From the NCBI GenBank assembly GCA_965207275.1, contig CBDBMH010000001.1, forward strand, positions 1,144,827 through 1,208,826: 64,000 nucleotides of DNA, given 5' to 3'. This document shows, one piece after another, positions 44,220 through 52,895 of the stretch (position 1 is the stretch's first letter; every line of letters begins with the position of its first letter). The notes below the pieces were generated by a model. It had not been told where the DNA came from. It ran no database searches and saw nothing but the letters and a program-made list of their open reading frames with translations. The DNA comes from Bin22 sp965207275. Its GTDB lineage: Bacteria > Chloroflexota > Dehalococcoidia > Lucifugimonadales > UBA3495. Made by a program: the position numbers and the translations under genes.

Positions 44220-47105
44220 CTAACGCTGGGTGGCAATCGTCCTGGTAAAGTTGCAGGACGGTTCGTCCCAGTACCTGCTGCATCCCCAGAACCGGGTGCG
44301 ACCCTGTTTCAGGACCAGCACTCCCTTCCTGCACTCGGGGTAGATGTCCGCCGGAGACGGGCACTGGTCGTTTGTGCAGACGGTTTGGGTTCCATCCCTA
44401 TTGACCGAGGCGTACCCTCGGTTGCATCCGGGGCAGCGGGGCCACATGTGCCGGCAGACCGGATAGTTGGTGCACCGGAGATTGTCCCCCGTTTGGGACT
44501 GGATCATCGATCCGCTGCCGCAGTCCGGGCACTTGGGCTGGATCATGCCCCGTAGGGAGATTCCCGGATAGTCTCTCGTCAGTTCCCGCACGAACTCCGA
44601 GGGCCGATTGGGGTCCGTTACCAGGTAGGCGCCTCTGCTGGCCCTGGTGAGGGCCACGTAGAACAGCCGCCGCTCTTCGGCAAAGGGGTACGGCTCCCCG
44701 TGGGTGGGCGGCATGACGATGGTCAGCAGGGGATCGTCGTCCATCTGGCTGGGGAATCCGAATCGCCTGTCGTCCTTCAAGTCCACGACAACCACGTGGT
44801 CCGCCTCCAGCCCCTTGGCGCTGTGCACGGTGCTGTACTCAATCCTGACCCCACTACGCTTCGTCCGCTCCGCCAGGGTTCTTACGCTGTTCCGGTACCG
44901 GCCCAGGACCCTGACCGACTCGTTACCGGATTCCCTGACCTCATCTATTGTTTGCAGGGCCTGCCTGAGCCCCTCTGCGGCGTTTTCGTGGGCTATCACC
45001 GTGATGCCGTGGTCCCCCGCCCTCTCAAGCGTGAGGAGTTTTCTCCTGGTCTGCTCCGGGTTCTGCTGGATAAACCCGGTGGAGGGCGCGGCAATGCCCT
45101 CTCCGAATCTGAAGGTCTGGGTGAGGTTTACCCTCTGGGTGTGACCCAGGTGCTGGTCGCACTGGTGTAGCAAGCCGACGTAGCTGCCGGCGAACCGGTA
45201 AATGGACTGCCAGTCGTCACCCACCAGGAAGTAGGCCACGCCCGGCTTCCTGATGGCCTTGGCCAGGTTCATGCGCCCGTTGGAAATGTCCTGGAACTCG
45301 TCGATGAGGACATACCGGAACGGGCTGTTCCACTCGCCGCTACTGGCGTGTTCGGCAGCTTCGTTGATCAGGTCGTGGAAGTCCCTGGCGCTCTCAGCCT
45401 TCAGCAGTTCCTCGTACCAGCTCCTGACTTCGGCAAAGACCTTGAGAAAGTGGCCGGTCCTGCTCTGGTCTCCCTGGTTCCGGGAAGCCGCGAGAATTTC
45501 GCCTTCGGACATGTTGCCGGACTTGGCGTGATTCAGGAAGGTTCCGATGAGGACGGCCAGCCAGCGAATCCTGGTCTCCGACAGTTGCTTGACCAGTTCC
45601 TCCAACGGGACCGGCTCCAGCTTGACCCCGCGCTGTATCAGCTTGTCCTCCAGCCTTTGCAGCAGGACTCCCTTGCTGCGCTCCCAGCTGTAGGTCTCCA
45701 TGAGCGTTGTCTGATTTTCCTGGTGAACGGCCCTTTTCCACGCCATCGCTTCGGCGTAGCCGGTCCAACCGGCTGGAGGATTTTCCTGTTCGTCCACGGC
45801 GAAGTGCTCAAGGTAGAGGTCGTAGTCAGGCAGGTAGAAATCAGGCTGATACTGACGGTGTTCCCGCGTTGCGGTGGGGAACTTGTACTCCTTCTCATAG
45901 TGGTACGCCACTCCGTGGCTGGCCAGGAAATTCGCTATGGCCAGCTCTTCCAGGCTCTTGACCAACTCGCCGTTTACGGTCCTTGGTTCCGTGCCCTGGA
46001 CGTACTCCCGGTATTCCTTTTCGGTCCCGAACTGGAAGGGCTGCTTGTAGGCGGCATATTCCGACGTGAGGAGGGCAACCAAGGAACTGGCAAACTCCCG
46101 GTCCGCCATAATCTCCGTCAGAATGTTGTCGATGGCCTTCTGGAAGGCGACGTCATCGATGGCCAGCTTGCTGACCGAAGGTGCTTTGCCGGTAGCTTCC
46201 CCCAGCAGGTGGAACGCGAAGGAGTGGAAGGTCGATACCTGGGTCCCACTGAGGTCCTCGGGCAGCCTCTCCCGTATCTCCTTCGCCGCGTCCCGGTTGA
46301 AGGCCAGCGCCAGTATGGACCCCGGAGTCACCCCTTGGTTACGAACCAGATGGGCTATCTTGCCTGTGATCACCGATGTCTTGCCGGTTCCGGCGCCTGC
46401 CAGAACCAGGGTTGCGTCCTCATCCGTGGCCACCGCCTGCGCCTGCTCGTCGGTGAGGGGGTTGGCCATGAGGTCCCTGGTAGCTCCCTTAACCAGAATT
46501 GCTTGGTCCGTGGTGAACTTCCGGTTCGCCTCGGCGCGGGCGCTTTCCAGGTCCTTCGAGTCCTTCAGTTTGTCGATTCGCGCCACGGCAGCTTGGGCCG
46601 GTCGGGCCAGCTGCTTTCGGACTCTTGGGTTGAGCTGAGTGGTGAGTTTCTTGATGACGCCGGCCAGCTCCGTCGCCTCCGAGCGTCTGATGAACCGCTT
46701 GCCGGAAAAACACTCCCGGAGGTCCTTGTCCAGCCTGGTTATTTCCGGTGAGAGTTTCTTGGCGCTGTTGGCGGCCTCTTGATTGATTCTTCGTTCCTCC
46801 TCGGCCTGGAGTTGGCGTATTCGTCCTTCCACGGCCCGCCGGATCTGCTCTGACTCTTTCTTCTGCAGACCGGCGATTTTGATGGGCTGGCCCTTCTTCG
46901 TGGCTATGGTCAGTCCGTTGCGCAGCGGCCCTTCCTCTATGGTCAGGCCCGCGATGTCCTTGGCCGGGATTCTCCTTGTGATCTTCCCTTGGTAATCTGA
47001 GACCGTCAGCACCTCGTTGGCGTAGGTGATCTCCGATGCTTCGATGCCATCAAGAACGAAGTCGTACCACGCGGTCTTGGCGGTTATGGACGCGGTTGTC
47101 GTCAT
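44220..47105 (-). CDS. UvrD/HelD-type superfamily 1 helicase with inserted nuclease-like segment and zinc tail
   Basis: 961 residues. A helicase-IV-like N-terminal region (1-215) precedes motif I AGAGTGKT (236-243). Between helicase motifs a segment RQYQPDFYLPDYDLYLEHFAVDEQ...KGVLLQRLEDKL has the Asp-x-Glu spacing of a PD-(D/E)xK nuclease. Walker B is YVLIDEFQDIS, then GDDWQSIYRF and STVHSAKGLEADHVVVVDL and RRLFYVALTRA. The last 110 residues have Cys pairs (CPDCGSG...CTNYPVC, CPGC, CTNDQC) like topoisomerase zinc ribbons. Probably processes DNA ends; could be repair or defence. Single gene, preceded by no clear operon partner. Confidence 0.85.
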   Translation of the reverse strand: MTTTASITAKTAWYDFVLDGIEASEITYANEVLTVSDYQGKITRRIPAKDIAGLTIEEGPLRNGLTIATKKGQPIKIAGLQKKESEQIRRAVEGRIRQLQAEEERRINQEAANSAKKLSPEITRLDKDLRECFSGKRFIRRSEATELAGVIKKLTTQLNPRVRKQLARPAQAAVARIDKLKDSKDLESARAEANRKFTTDQAILVKGATRDLMANPLTDEQAQAVATDEDATLVLAGAGTGKTSVITGKIAHLVRNQGVTPGSILALAFNRDAAKEIRERLPEDLSGTQVSTFHSFAFHLLGEATGKAPSVSKLAIDDVAFQKAIDNILTEIMADREFASSLVALLTSEYAAYKQPFQFGTEKEYREYVQGTEPRTVNGELVKSLEELAIANFLASHGVAYHYEKEYKFPTATREHRQYQPDFYLPDYDLYLEHFAVDEQENPPAGWTGYAEAMAWKRAVHQENQTTLMETYSWERSKGVLLQRLEDKLIQRGVKLEPVPLEELVKQLSETRIRWLAVLIGTFLNHAKSGNMSEGEILAASRNQGDQSRTGHFLKVFAEVRSWYEELLKAESARDFHDLINEAAEHASSGEWNSPFRYVLIDEFQDISNGRMNLAKAIRKPGVAYFLVGDDWQSIYRFAGSYVGLLHQCDQHLGHTQRVNLTQTFRFGEGIAAPSTGFIQQNPEQTRRKLLTLERAGDHGITVIAHENAAEGLRQALQTIDEVRESGNESVRVLGRYRNSVRTLAERTKRSGVRIEYSTVHSAKGLEADHVVVVDLKDDRRFGFPSQMDDDPLLTIVMPPTHGEPYPFAEERRLFYVALTRASRGAYLVTDPNRPSEFVRELTRDYPGISLRGMIQPKCPDCGSGSMIQSQTGDNLRCTNYPVCRHMWPRCPGCNRGYASVNRDGTQTVCTNDQCPSPADIYPECRKGVLVLKQGRTRFWGCSRYWDEPSCNFTRTIATQR

Positions 47106-47258
47106 TCCGTCCCTCTGGCTTCCTGTGAAGGGCGTCAGTGTCAGGCTATTTTACTCACAGGGTTTCCGTTCAACAATCCAGGTCTGCCCAAAGCTGTGCC
47201 TGTTTCCGGTGGTCTTGACCTGCCCAAATTCTGGCGCGTGTAGAGTATGCGATACCGC

Positions 47259-47591
47259 CTACCAGAACCGCCACCAGGAGCCGGGACGGTCCCGGGCTGC
47301 GTTCAACTCGTCCACCAGCTCGGCGTTGTGCTGCCGTTCCTGCTCAAGCTGTCCTTGCAATAACTCCACCTGCGCCGCCAGGTCCCGAATCCTCTCCTGG
47401 GCCGCGACTAACTCTGAGTCAGAAACCTTGCCGTTCCCTGGTGGCTCGTCGTCCAGCATCACGTACACCCGGTGCCGCCTGCCGCGCGGCTCCCTCTTTA
47501 CCGGCACGTCCCCGGCGGCGATGAGCCGGTTCAGCGTGGACAGGGACAGCCTCAGCTCCCGGCAGGCTTCCGCCTTGGTCAGCAGTCGCAT
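47259..47591 (-). CDS. MerR/excisionase-like HTH protein with coiled coil
   Basis: 110 residues from the ATG at 47591, which has a strong GGGAGGTGAGG. Residues 1-40 form the HTH (LLTKAEACRELRLSLSTLNRLIAAGDVPVKREPRGRRHRVYV). The rest is a coiled coil (LVAAQERIRDLAAQVELLQGQLEQERQHNAELVDELNAARD), which suggests a dimer. Typical of mobile-element regulators. It lies between the helicase and the replication-relaxation gene, all on the minus strand. Confidence 0.8.
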   Translation of the reverse strand: MRLLTKAEACRELRLSLSTLNRLIAAGDVPVKREPRGRRHRVYVMLDDEPPGNGKVSDSELVAAQERIRDLAAQVELLQGQLEQERQHNAELVDELNAARDRPGSWWRFW

Positions 47592-47828
47592 TGCCTCACC
47601 TCCCTTTGTGTCATTGCGTATCATCTACGGGTCAATCCTGTTGTGTCATACGTGCCAGCGGCTTTTTCGTCCGTGGTAGCCGGGCCGGTCCGTCTCTTGC
47701 GAAAGTCCCGATTTCTGCAACGAAATGCAAGCCGGAGGTCTTTTGGGGTCAGACAGGGTTAAGACAAGAAAAAACTCTGTCATTTGCGTTTGTTTGTGGC
47801 CTCCCTACAGGAAACCCGGGGGACCGCT

Positions 47829-49883
47829 TTACCGAAAAAGTTGCACCTTGACCAGTCGCTGCAACGGCAGCCTTTCCCAGGGTTCCGGCGCGGGTGGCAG
47901 CCACGTGTCAGCCAGGATGCGCCGCTGAGCGATGGTTACGAGGTTGGAGCTGGCGAAGGGGGCGTGGTCCAAGCCTTCGGCAGCGTCCTGGAAGGCGTCC
48001 TCGTCGTTGGGAGTCTCGAACACGAACAGCACCAGGGGCAGGTCCCCGCCGTGGTCCCGGCGGGCGTAGCCGCTCTGGAAGTACCGCCGGTAGTTCTCCA
48101 GCCTGGCCCGCACCCGTTTGTGCGTGGTGGCGCGGCGCTCGAACTCCAGGAAGCAGTAACGGTATCCCACGGGCAGGTCCAGGACGAAGGAAACGTCGGG
48201 GTGGACCACGTAGTTCTTGTCGTGGTGCCAGTAACCCACGGCGGAGCGGGAGGTGGGCAGCAGGTCCATGACGCCGTAATCCCGTGAGCGGGCACATTCG
48301 GTGGTCAGAGTGGCGGCCAGGGTGGTCAGGGCGGCGTGGTGGTCCGGCTGGGACGCCATGGAGCGTAGGGCAGTGCCGACATAGACCTGCGGGTTGTTGA
48401 CACTGGGTTCGGCGGTCCAGCGGTCCAGGACCTGCCCCACGGATGCCCGGTCCCGGCGGGCCACGCAGGTCAGCCCCTCATCGGTGAGCACGTGCAGTTG
48501 GCCCTCGGCCCGGATTAGGCCGTGGTCCGCCAGGGAACGGAGCACCTGGTTGGCGCGGCGGCGGGTGACACCGCCCATCAGCCCGGCCAGTTGGTCCGTG
48601 TCGCACAGGGGCCAGGCGGCCAGCAGGTCCAGCGCCTGCTTTTCGGTCCTGGTGAGCCGGACGGCCAGGGAGTTGCTCACCTGTTCCGTCGGCTGGGGCA
48701 TCAGCGCCCGCATCCGGCTGGGATACAGCTGGTCCGGGTCGGGCGACGGGTGGTCGTCCGGGGCCAGGCCCAGCCTGCGGTGCCGGTCGGCGATGCGCTC
48801 CGCGCTCCGTCCCAGCCAGTCCAGGACGTCGTCCAGGGACAGGTCGGGGTTGATGGTCTCGGGCCGGAAGCGGTTTACGCCGCCGCCGCACTGCTGCCAG
48901 ACCTGGGCCTGGGCGTCTCCCGCCAGCAGTTCCCCCTCGGTGGCGACGAAGGCGCTGCGGTGCTCTTCGGGGTTGCCCAACGTGCGGAAGGCCCGGCGGG
49001 TGGCCTGGTCGGCGTGGGTCAGCACAAGCGTTGCCGTGGGCCGCTGGTGATATCGCAGTTGCTCCAGGGTTCTCAGTCGGTAGCGCAGGTTGGCCGAGGA
49101 CAGCATAGGCCCCTGGCGCACGATGCCCACGGAACGGCCGCCGGACAGCGTGATCAGCAGGTCGTAGGGTCCCTGGCGGTGGTGGTCCACCCGCACGGGT
49201 TTGCCTTCGGGGTCGGCGCGGGCGATCATGGCGGCCACGTGGTAGAGCACGGCCACGGCTTCCAGGCGCTCGGTGAGCAGCCGGAACCACTCCCGGGACA
49301 CCGGGTACTCGCTGAGGAAGCGTTCCGTGCCGTGTTCCACCTTGGCGGCGGCCTCGATGCCCTTCTCCGTGGGGAAGTGGCGTTGCTTCGGGTTTGGTCC
49401 CAGGCTGCCCAGGTGGTGGGGAACCGAGTCCACCAGGCCCAGGCCGGCGAGTTTCGCCAGCCGGCGGCGCAGGGTGGTGGCGGGAACCCTGGCGAAGCTG
49501 GAGAGTTCGTCCACGGTGGCCAGGGGCGCGGCGCACAGCAGCCGCAGGGTGTCCACCAGGGTCTCGGCCATTGGCCTGGGATTGGCGGCGGCGCGGCGCT
49601 GGATGCGGCGGACGGCGGTCATGACCCAGGTCGCCGCCCGTATGAGTTCGGGGTCGTCGCCCACGGCATCGATCACCGCCCTGGGGAGCGATTTCCCCAG
49701 GCGCCCCCGCTCCAGGTAGCGCCAGAGCGTGTGGCGGGAGACGCCGAAGGTCTCGGCGGCCTTGGCTTTTCCGTGCCACAGGGCGTAGGTGCGCACGTAG
49801 TCATGGATGGCGTCGTCGAGGGTTGGTTCGTCCTGGGTGTTGTGCTCGGTCCGCGCCGGCGGTTCCGGCGGTTTGGCTTTCAA
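47829..49883 (-). CDS. Replication-relaxation family protein
   Basis: 684 residues from a TTG start with GGAG upstream. The N-terminus holds a resolvase-like HTH (AKAAETFGVSRHTLWRYLERGRLGKSLP) and a winged helix near 110-160. A second winged helix lies near 430-490 (RLTRTEKQALDLLAAWPLCDTDQLAGLM). The C-terminal part HPDVSFVLDLPVGYRYCFLEFERRATTHKRVRARLENYRRYF is the Replic_Relax-type segment with a nuclease-like Asp...Glu-x-Glu...Lys pattern. Such proteins occur on conjugative and plasmid elements of Actinobacteria and Chloroflexota, so this marks a mobile-element remnant. Confidence 0.75.
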   Translation of the reverse strand: MKAKPPEPPARTEHNTQDEPTLDDAIHDYVRTYALWHGKAKAAETFGVSRHTLWRYLERGRLGKSLPRAVIDAVGDDPELIRAATWVMTAVRRIQRRAAANPRPMAETLVDTLRLLCAAPLATVDELSSFARVPATTLRRRLAKLAGLGLVDSVPHHLGSLGPNPKQRHFPTEKGIEAAAKVEHGTERFLSEYPVSREWFRLLTERLEAVAVLYHVAAMIARADPEGKPVRVDHHRQGPYDLLITLSGGRSVGIVRQGPMLSSANLRYRLRTLEQLRYHQRPTATLVLTHADQATRRAFRTLGNPEEHRSAFVATEGELLAGDAQAQVWQQCGGGVNRFRPETINPDLSLDDVLDWLGRSAERIADRHRRLGLAPDDHPSPDPDQLYPSRMRALMPQPTEQVSNSLAVRLTRTEKQALDLLAAWPLCDTDQLAGLMGGVTRRRANQVLRSLADHGLIRAEGQLHVLTDEGLTCVARRDRASVGQVLDRWTAEPSVNNPQVYVGTALRSMASQPDHHAALTTLAATLTTECARSRDYGVMDLLPTSRSAVGYWHHDKNYVVHPDVSFVLDLPVGYRYCFLEFERRATTHKRVRARLENYRRYFQSGYARRDHGGDLPLVLFVFETPNDEDAFQDAAEGLDHAPFASSNLVTIAQRRILADTWLPPAPEPWERLPLQRLVKVQLFR

Positions 49884-50115
49884 GCTGAGCGTCTCCGGAA
49901 GTAACGGTCCAATGTTCTATTGTCGCGGAGAGACTCGCTGAGTGTAATGCCCGGAGTGTCACTATGTTGCAAGCAATTTTGTGGTATGGGCGGGCGCGGC
50001 GAGATGCAGTCTCCGTCCGTGTTGGGGTGGTCCTCAGCCGGACGATTGGCGGGGAAGAGGCGTAGAATGTCGGGGGCGGGATTGCGTGGAATAGTATGAG
50101 CAAGTTTCGTGTGCC

Positions 50116-50550
50116 ATGGGGAGGGACAGAGAGTTGCTGATAGCCTTCCGGAAACTGCTCGGCGCGTACCTGATGGGCACGGCCGTCTTCGTGGCGGCGT
50201 GGTTCGTCGTCAACCCGTTCTTCAACGCGAACGGCGTCTGGGACGTGGCCAATTACCTGATGGCGGTCGCGCTGGTCGCCGCCCTGCTGTTCAACGCTGG
50301 CCGAAAGCTTGAGGACAGAGCGGGCGGACGCGGCGCCGACGCTAGCCACCGTTCCCTGGAAATCAATCTCTGCCTATACCTGACCGCCGGGGTGGCGCTG
50401 CTGTTCTTCCGCAACTGGTTCCTGGAGATTGCCGGAGCCGATGGCGACAATTCGACCACGGGATTGGTTTGGATCGTGGTGAACGTCCTGTTCCCACTCA
50501 CGGCAGGGGCGACCGGTGCGGCCATTTGGCGCCGGTCTGCTGAGAGATGA
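50116..50550 (+). CDS. Small membrane protein with four transmembrane segments
   Basis: 144 residues. Hydrophobic segments AYLMGTAVFVAAWFVVNPFF, VANYLMAVALVAALLF, LCLYLTAGVALLFFRNWFL and GLVWIVVNVLFPLTAGATGAAIW. No catalytic residues or family I recognise. The next gene in the same direction, a solute-binding lipoprotein, starts about 180 bases on, so they may share a transcript. Confidence 0.65.
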   Translation: MGRDRELLIAFRKLLGAYLMGTAVFVAAWFVVNPFFNANGVWDVANYLMAVALVAALLFNAGRKLEDRAGGRGADASHRSLEINLCLYLTAGVALLFFRNWFLEIAGADGDNSTTGLVWIVVNVLFPLTAGATGAAIWRRSAER

Positions 50551-50728
50551 CGGGGTTTGCGGCGCTGGTGGGCCGTTCCGGGCACTGTTCGCCAGCGGAG
50601 CATCCCCGGATGCAGGCGTGGTCACCGCCGTCGTTGTGGGATATTTACCAAAGCGAACGAACACAAAGAGCGGGTCGCCGATTACTCAAACCGCGCGGTG
50701 TGAAGCGCTGACTCGTTTCACGGAGGAA

Positions 50729-51481
50729 ATGACGTTGAAAAGCCGGTTGATGCGCCCGGTGAGCGCGCTGCTCCTGACGGCAATGGTTCTTATGTTGATG
50801 GGATGCGGCGGCTCGGACCCGGTGGTGTTCGCCACCGGGGGCAACTATCACCCCTTCAACCTCACCAACGACCAGGACGAGGTGGACGGCTTGGAGCGGG
50901 AGCTGGGAGACGAGTTGTGCCGGCGGGCGGAGTTGGAGTGCCAGTGGGTTCTGAACGAGTGGGAGACCATGATCCCTCATTTACTGGATGAAGAGTTCGA
51001 CGTCATCCTCGCCGGCATGAGTATCACCGGCCGGCGGGAGGAAGTAATCGACTTCACCCAGCCCTACTACCCGCCCACGCCGTCGGTGTACCTGGCCCGG
51101 GCCGGTGAGGGCGACGACGCCGTAAAGGGCAGGGTCGGGGCGTCGCCCAACACCATATATTCCGACTACTTTACGGAACAGGGGCTTGAGTTTGTGGTTC
51201 TGGGCCAGGAGTTGGGCTCGGTGGATGCGGTGTTGAGCGGCGCAGTGGACGCCGTGCTGGTGGATCACGGCTACGCGGTGCAGAAACTGGCAGAGCACGG
51301 CGGGTTGCTGGAAATAGTGGGTCCACGGGTGCTGCTGGATCAGGGCTTGGGCGTGGGCGTGCGACCCGGCAGCGAGTTGAAGGACAATCTAGATGAGGGG
51401 CTAGCGTCCATGAAGGCCGATGGGACGCTGAACGCCCTCATCGTCGAATGGCTGGGTGAAGGCGCGTCGACCTTCGAGTAG
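50729..51481 (+). CDS. Solute-binding lipoprotein of an amino-acid-type ABC transporter
   Basis: 250 residues. A lipoprotein signal ends LMLMGCGG, so Cys is the anchor. The mature part is an SBP_bac_3 domain: VVFATGGNYHPFN, GLERELGDELCRR, WNEWETMIPHLL, FDVILAGMSITGRREEVIDFTQPYY and LGVGVRPGSELKDNLDEGLASMKADGTLNALIVEWLG. It should bind a polar amino acid or similar outside the membrane. No permease or ATPase gene is next to it. GGAGG sits only 2-3 bases before the ATG; the TTG two codons later has better spacing. Confidence 0.85.
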   Translation: MTLKSRLMRPVSALLLTAMVLMLMGCGGSDPVVFATGGNYHPFNLTNDQDEVDGLERELGDELCRRAELECQWVLNEWETMIPHLLDEEFDVILAGMSITGRREEVIDFTQPYYPPTPSVYLARAGEGDDAVKGRVGASPNTIYSDYFTEQGLEFVVLGQELGSVDAVLSGAVDAVLVDHGYAVQKLAEHGGLLEIVGPRVLLDQGLGVGVRPGSELKDNLDEGLASMKADGTLNALIVEWLGEGASTFE

Positions 51482-51540
51482 GGAAGGGTCCAGCGGCGCC
51501 GGTGGTCAGATGGGTCCGGCATCCGACTGGAACTCAACGG

Positions 51541-51861
51541 CTATGCCCCGGGTGGGCGATAGGTAACCGTCCTGCCGCAGGCGTCGTCGATCTCCTCGGG
51601 AGTGATCAACTGAACGGTGCTGATGCTGAGAGCGCCGCCGGCTCCGATGGACATGGAGATGGCGGCGGCGGTCGCCACGTCCGGCAGGTCGAAGGTCAGG
51701 TACAGGTCCGCTCCGCCGAAGGCGTAGTAGAAGGATTCCAGGGTTCCGCCTTGCTCCTGGGCCAGGTCCTCGAAAACCCGGCGCCGCGAGGTGCCGCCTT
51801 CCTTCAGCAGACCCTGGAAACCCTGGCTGGTGTAATTGGCCTGAAAGAGATACTTGGGCAT
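51541..51861 (-). CDS. GYD-domain protein
   Basis: 106 residues beginning MPKYLFQANYTSQGFQGLLKEGGTSRRRVFEDLAQEQGGTLESFYYAFGGADLYLTFDLPD, which is a whole GYD domain (a small ferredoxin-like fold of unknown function). The ending ALSISTVQLITPEEIDDACGRTVTYRPPG also matches. Single gene, convergent with the lipoprotein gene. Confidence 0.85.
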   Translation of the reverse strand: MPKYLFQANYTSQGFQGLLKEGGTSRRRVFEDLAQEQGGTLESFYYAFGGADLYLTFDLPDVATAAAISMSIGAGGALSISTVQLITPEEIDDACGRTVTYRPPGA

Positions 51862-52095
51862 TTCCGATGCTCCTCACTCCAAATCTGTTCTTTTCGGCTG
51901 TTGCCGGAAGCTCATCATCTCTATAGTCAGCGTTGGCTGCACGTCCCCAGTGGGTACACTTGGTCCTACTCGGTCGGCAACAAGCCCGATACCCCGGGCG
52001 GCGCATAAACGTACCCACTCAGGGGGCACCCGCCCGGTTCGACCGGGCGAAAACGTCAATTTAGGAATCGGCCCGGCAATCGTTCGCTGGAGAGT

Positions 52096-52494
52096 TCAAT
52101 CCCCGCCGTCCAGCGAATCCGCCATCGCTGACCGCAGTTCGGTAAAGTCAACCGGCTTGACGACGAATCCGGAGGAGCCGCGCTCGCGGGCGGCAGACAT
52201 CCGGCCCGGGTCGCCGTAGGCCGAAACCACCAGCGACGGCACACCCGGCCACGCCTCACTCAGGCAATCCAAGAGCGTCAATCCGTCCATCTCCGGCATG
52301 TTCAGGTCCGTGATGACCAGGCCCACGTCCGGATGTTCCGACAGCACCTCAAGAGCATGGACGCCGGAATGCGCGAATACGAAGCGGTAACGGCCGCTCC
52401 GGATGTCCCGACGCATCCGCTGGCGAAACATCGCCTCGACGTCGGGTTCATCGTCGACCACCAGGATCTTCAGGGGATCTCGCAACTCGTCCAT
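52096..52494 (-). CDS. Single-domain response regulator
   Basis: 132 residues, receiver domain only. ATG at 52494 has GGGAGG with a 6-base spacer. Acidic pocket in LKILVVDDEPDV, phospho-acceptor Asp in VGLVITDLNMPEMDG, Ser switch in SLVVSAYGD and Lys in GFVVKPVDF. No output domain, so it should act by protein contact or phosphorelay. No histidine kinase is in the window. Confidence 0.88.
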   Translation of the reverse strand: MDELRDPLKILVVDDEPDVEAMFRQRMRRDIRSGRYRFVFAHSGVHALEVLSEHPDVGLVITDLNMPEMDGLTLLDCLSEAWPGVPSLVVSAYGDPGRMSAARERGSSGFVVKPVDFTELRSAMADSLDGGD

Positions 52495-52895
52495 GAAGTG
52501 CCTCCCAATGCGGCCAGTATAGCGCGGCGAAACCCGCCTGCCAAACCGCCTGGGACAGGCGCTGAAGAGCCGGTTGACAACGCCGACCACATCGGCCTTT
52601 TTGACTGACTTGCCGGCGGCTTTGGCGAGACCGTGGCGGCGGTCCGGCAGGGCGTCTCCGAAATCCCTGACGTGTCAAACTGCAATCCCGTCTAGCGGTT
52701 TCCCGCAGTGGGCGCCCTGACAGGAGAAATGGAAGGGATTGCAGAATACAATCCAGGGGCATTTCCTACGGGGAATGGGGCGATGGGGGCGGCATTTGGG
52801 GTATTTCCGCGCGAGCAATTTACTGCGGCTCTATAATCACTTTATTGCAGGGATTGCAGTCCGGAAATTGTAGTTTCGACCCATGGTGAAAGCTG
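52495..52895. other. Intergenic region before the IS701-like element
   Basis: About 400 bases with no supported gene. Short frames on both strands look like noise. GGATTGCAG is repeated near 52737 and 52851; I assign no function. Confidence 0.5.

Noticed and set aside
45348..46751. A 467-codon plus-strand frame inside the helicase gene
   Set aside because: Antisense shadow without motifs; the minus strand has all helicase motifs.
48522..49904. A 460-codon plus-strand frame opposite the replication-relaxation gene
   Set aside because: No start signal or domain; low-complexity glycine/valine content of a shadow frame.
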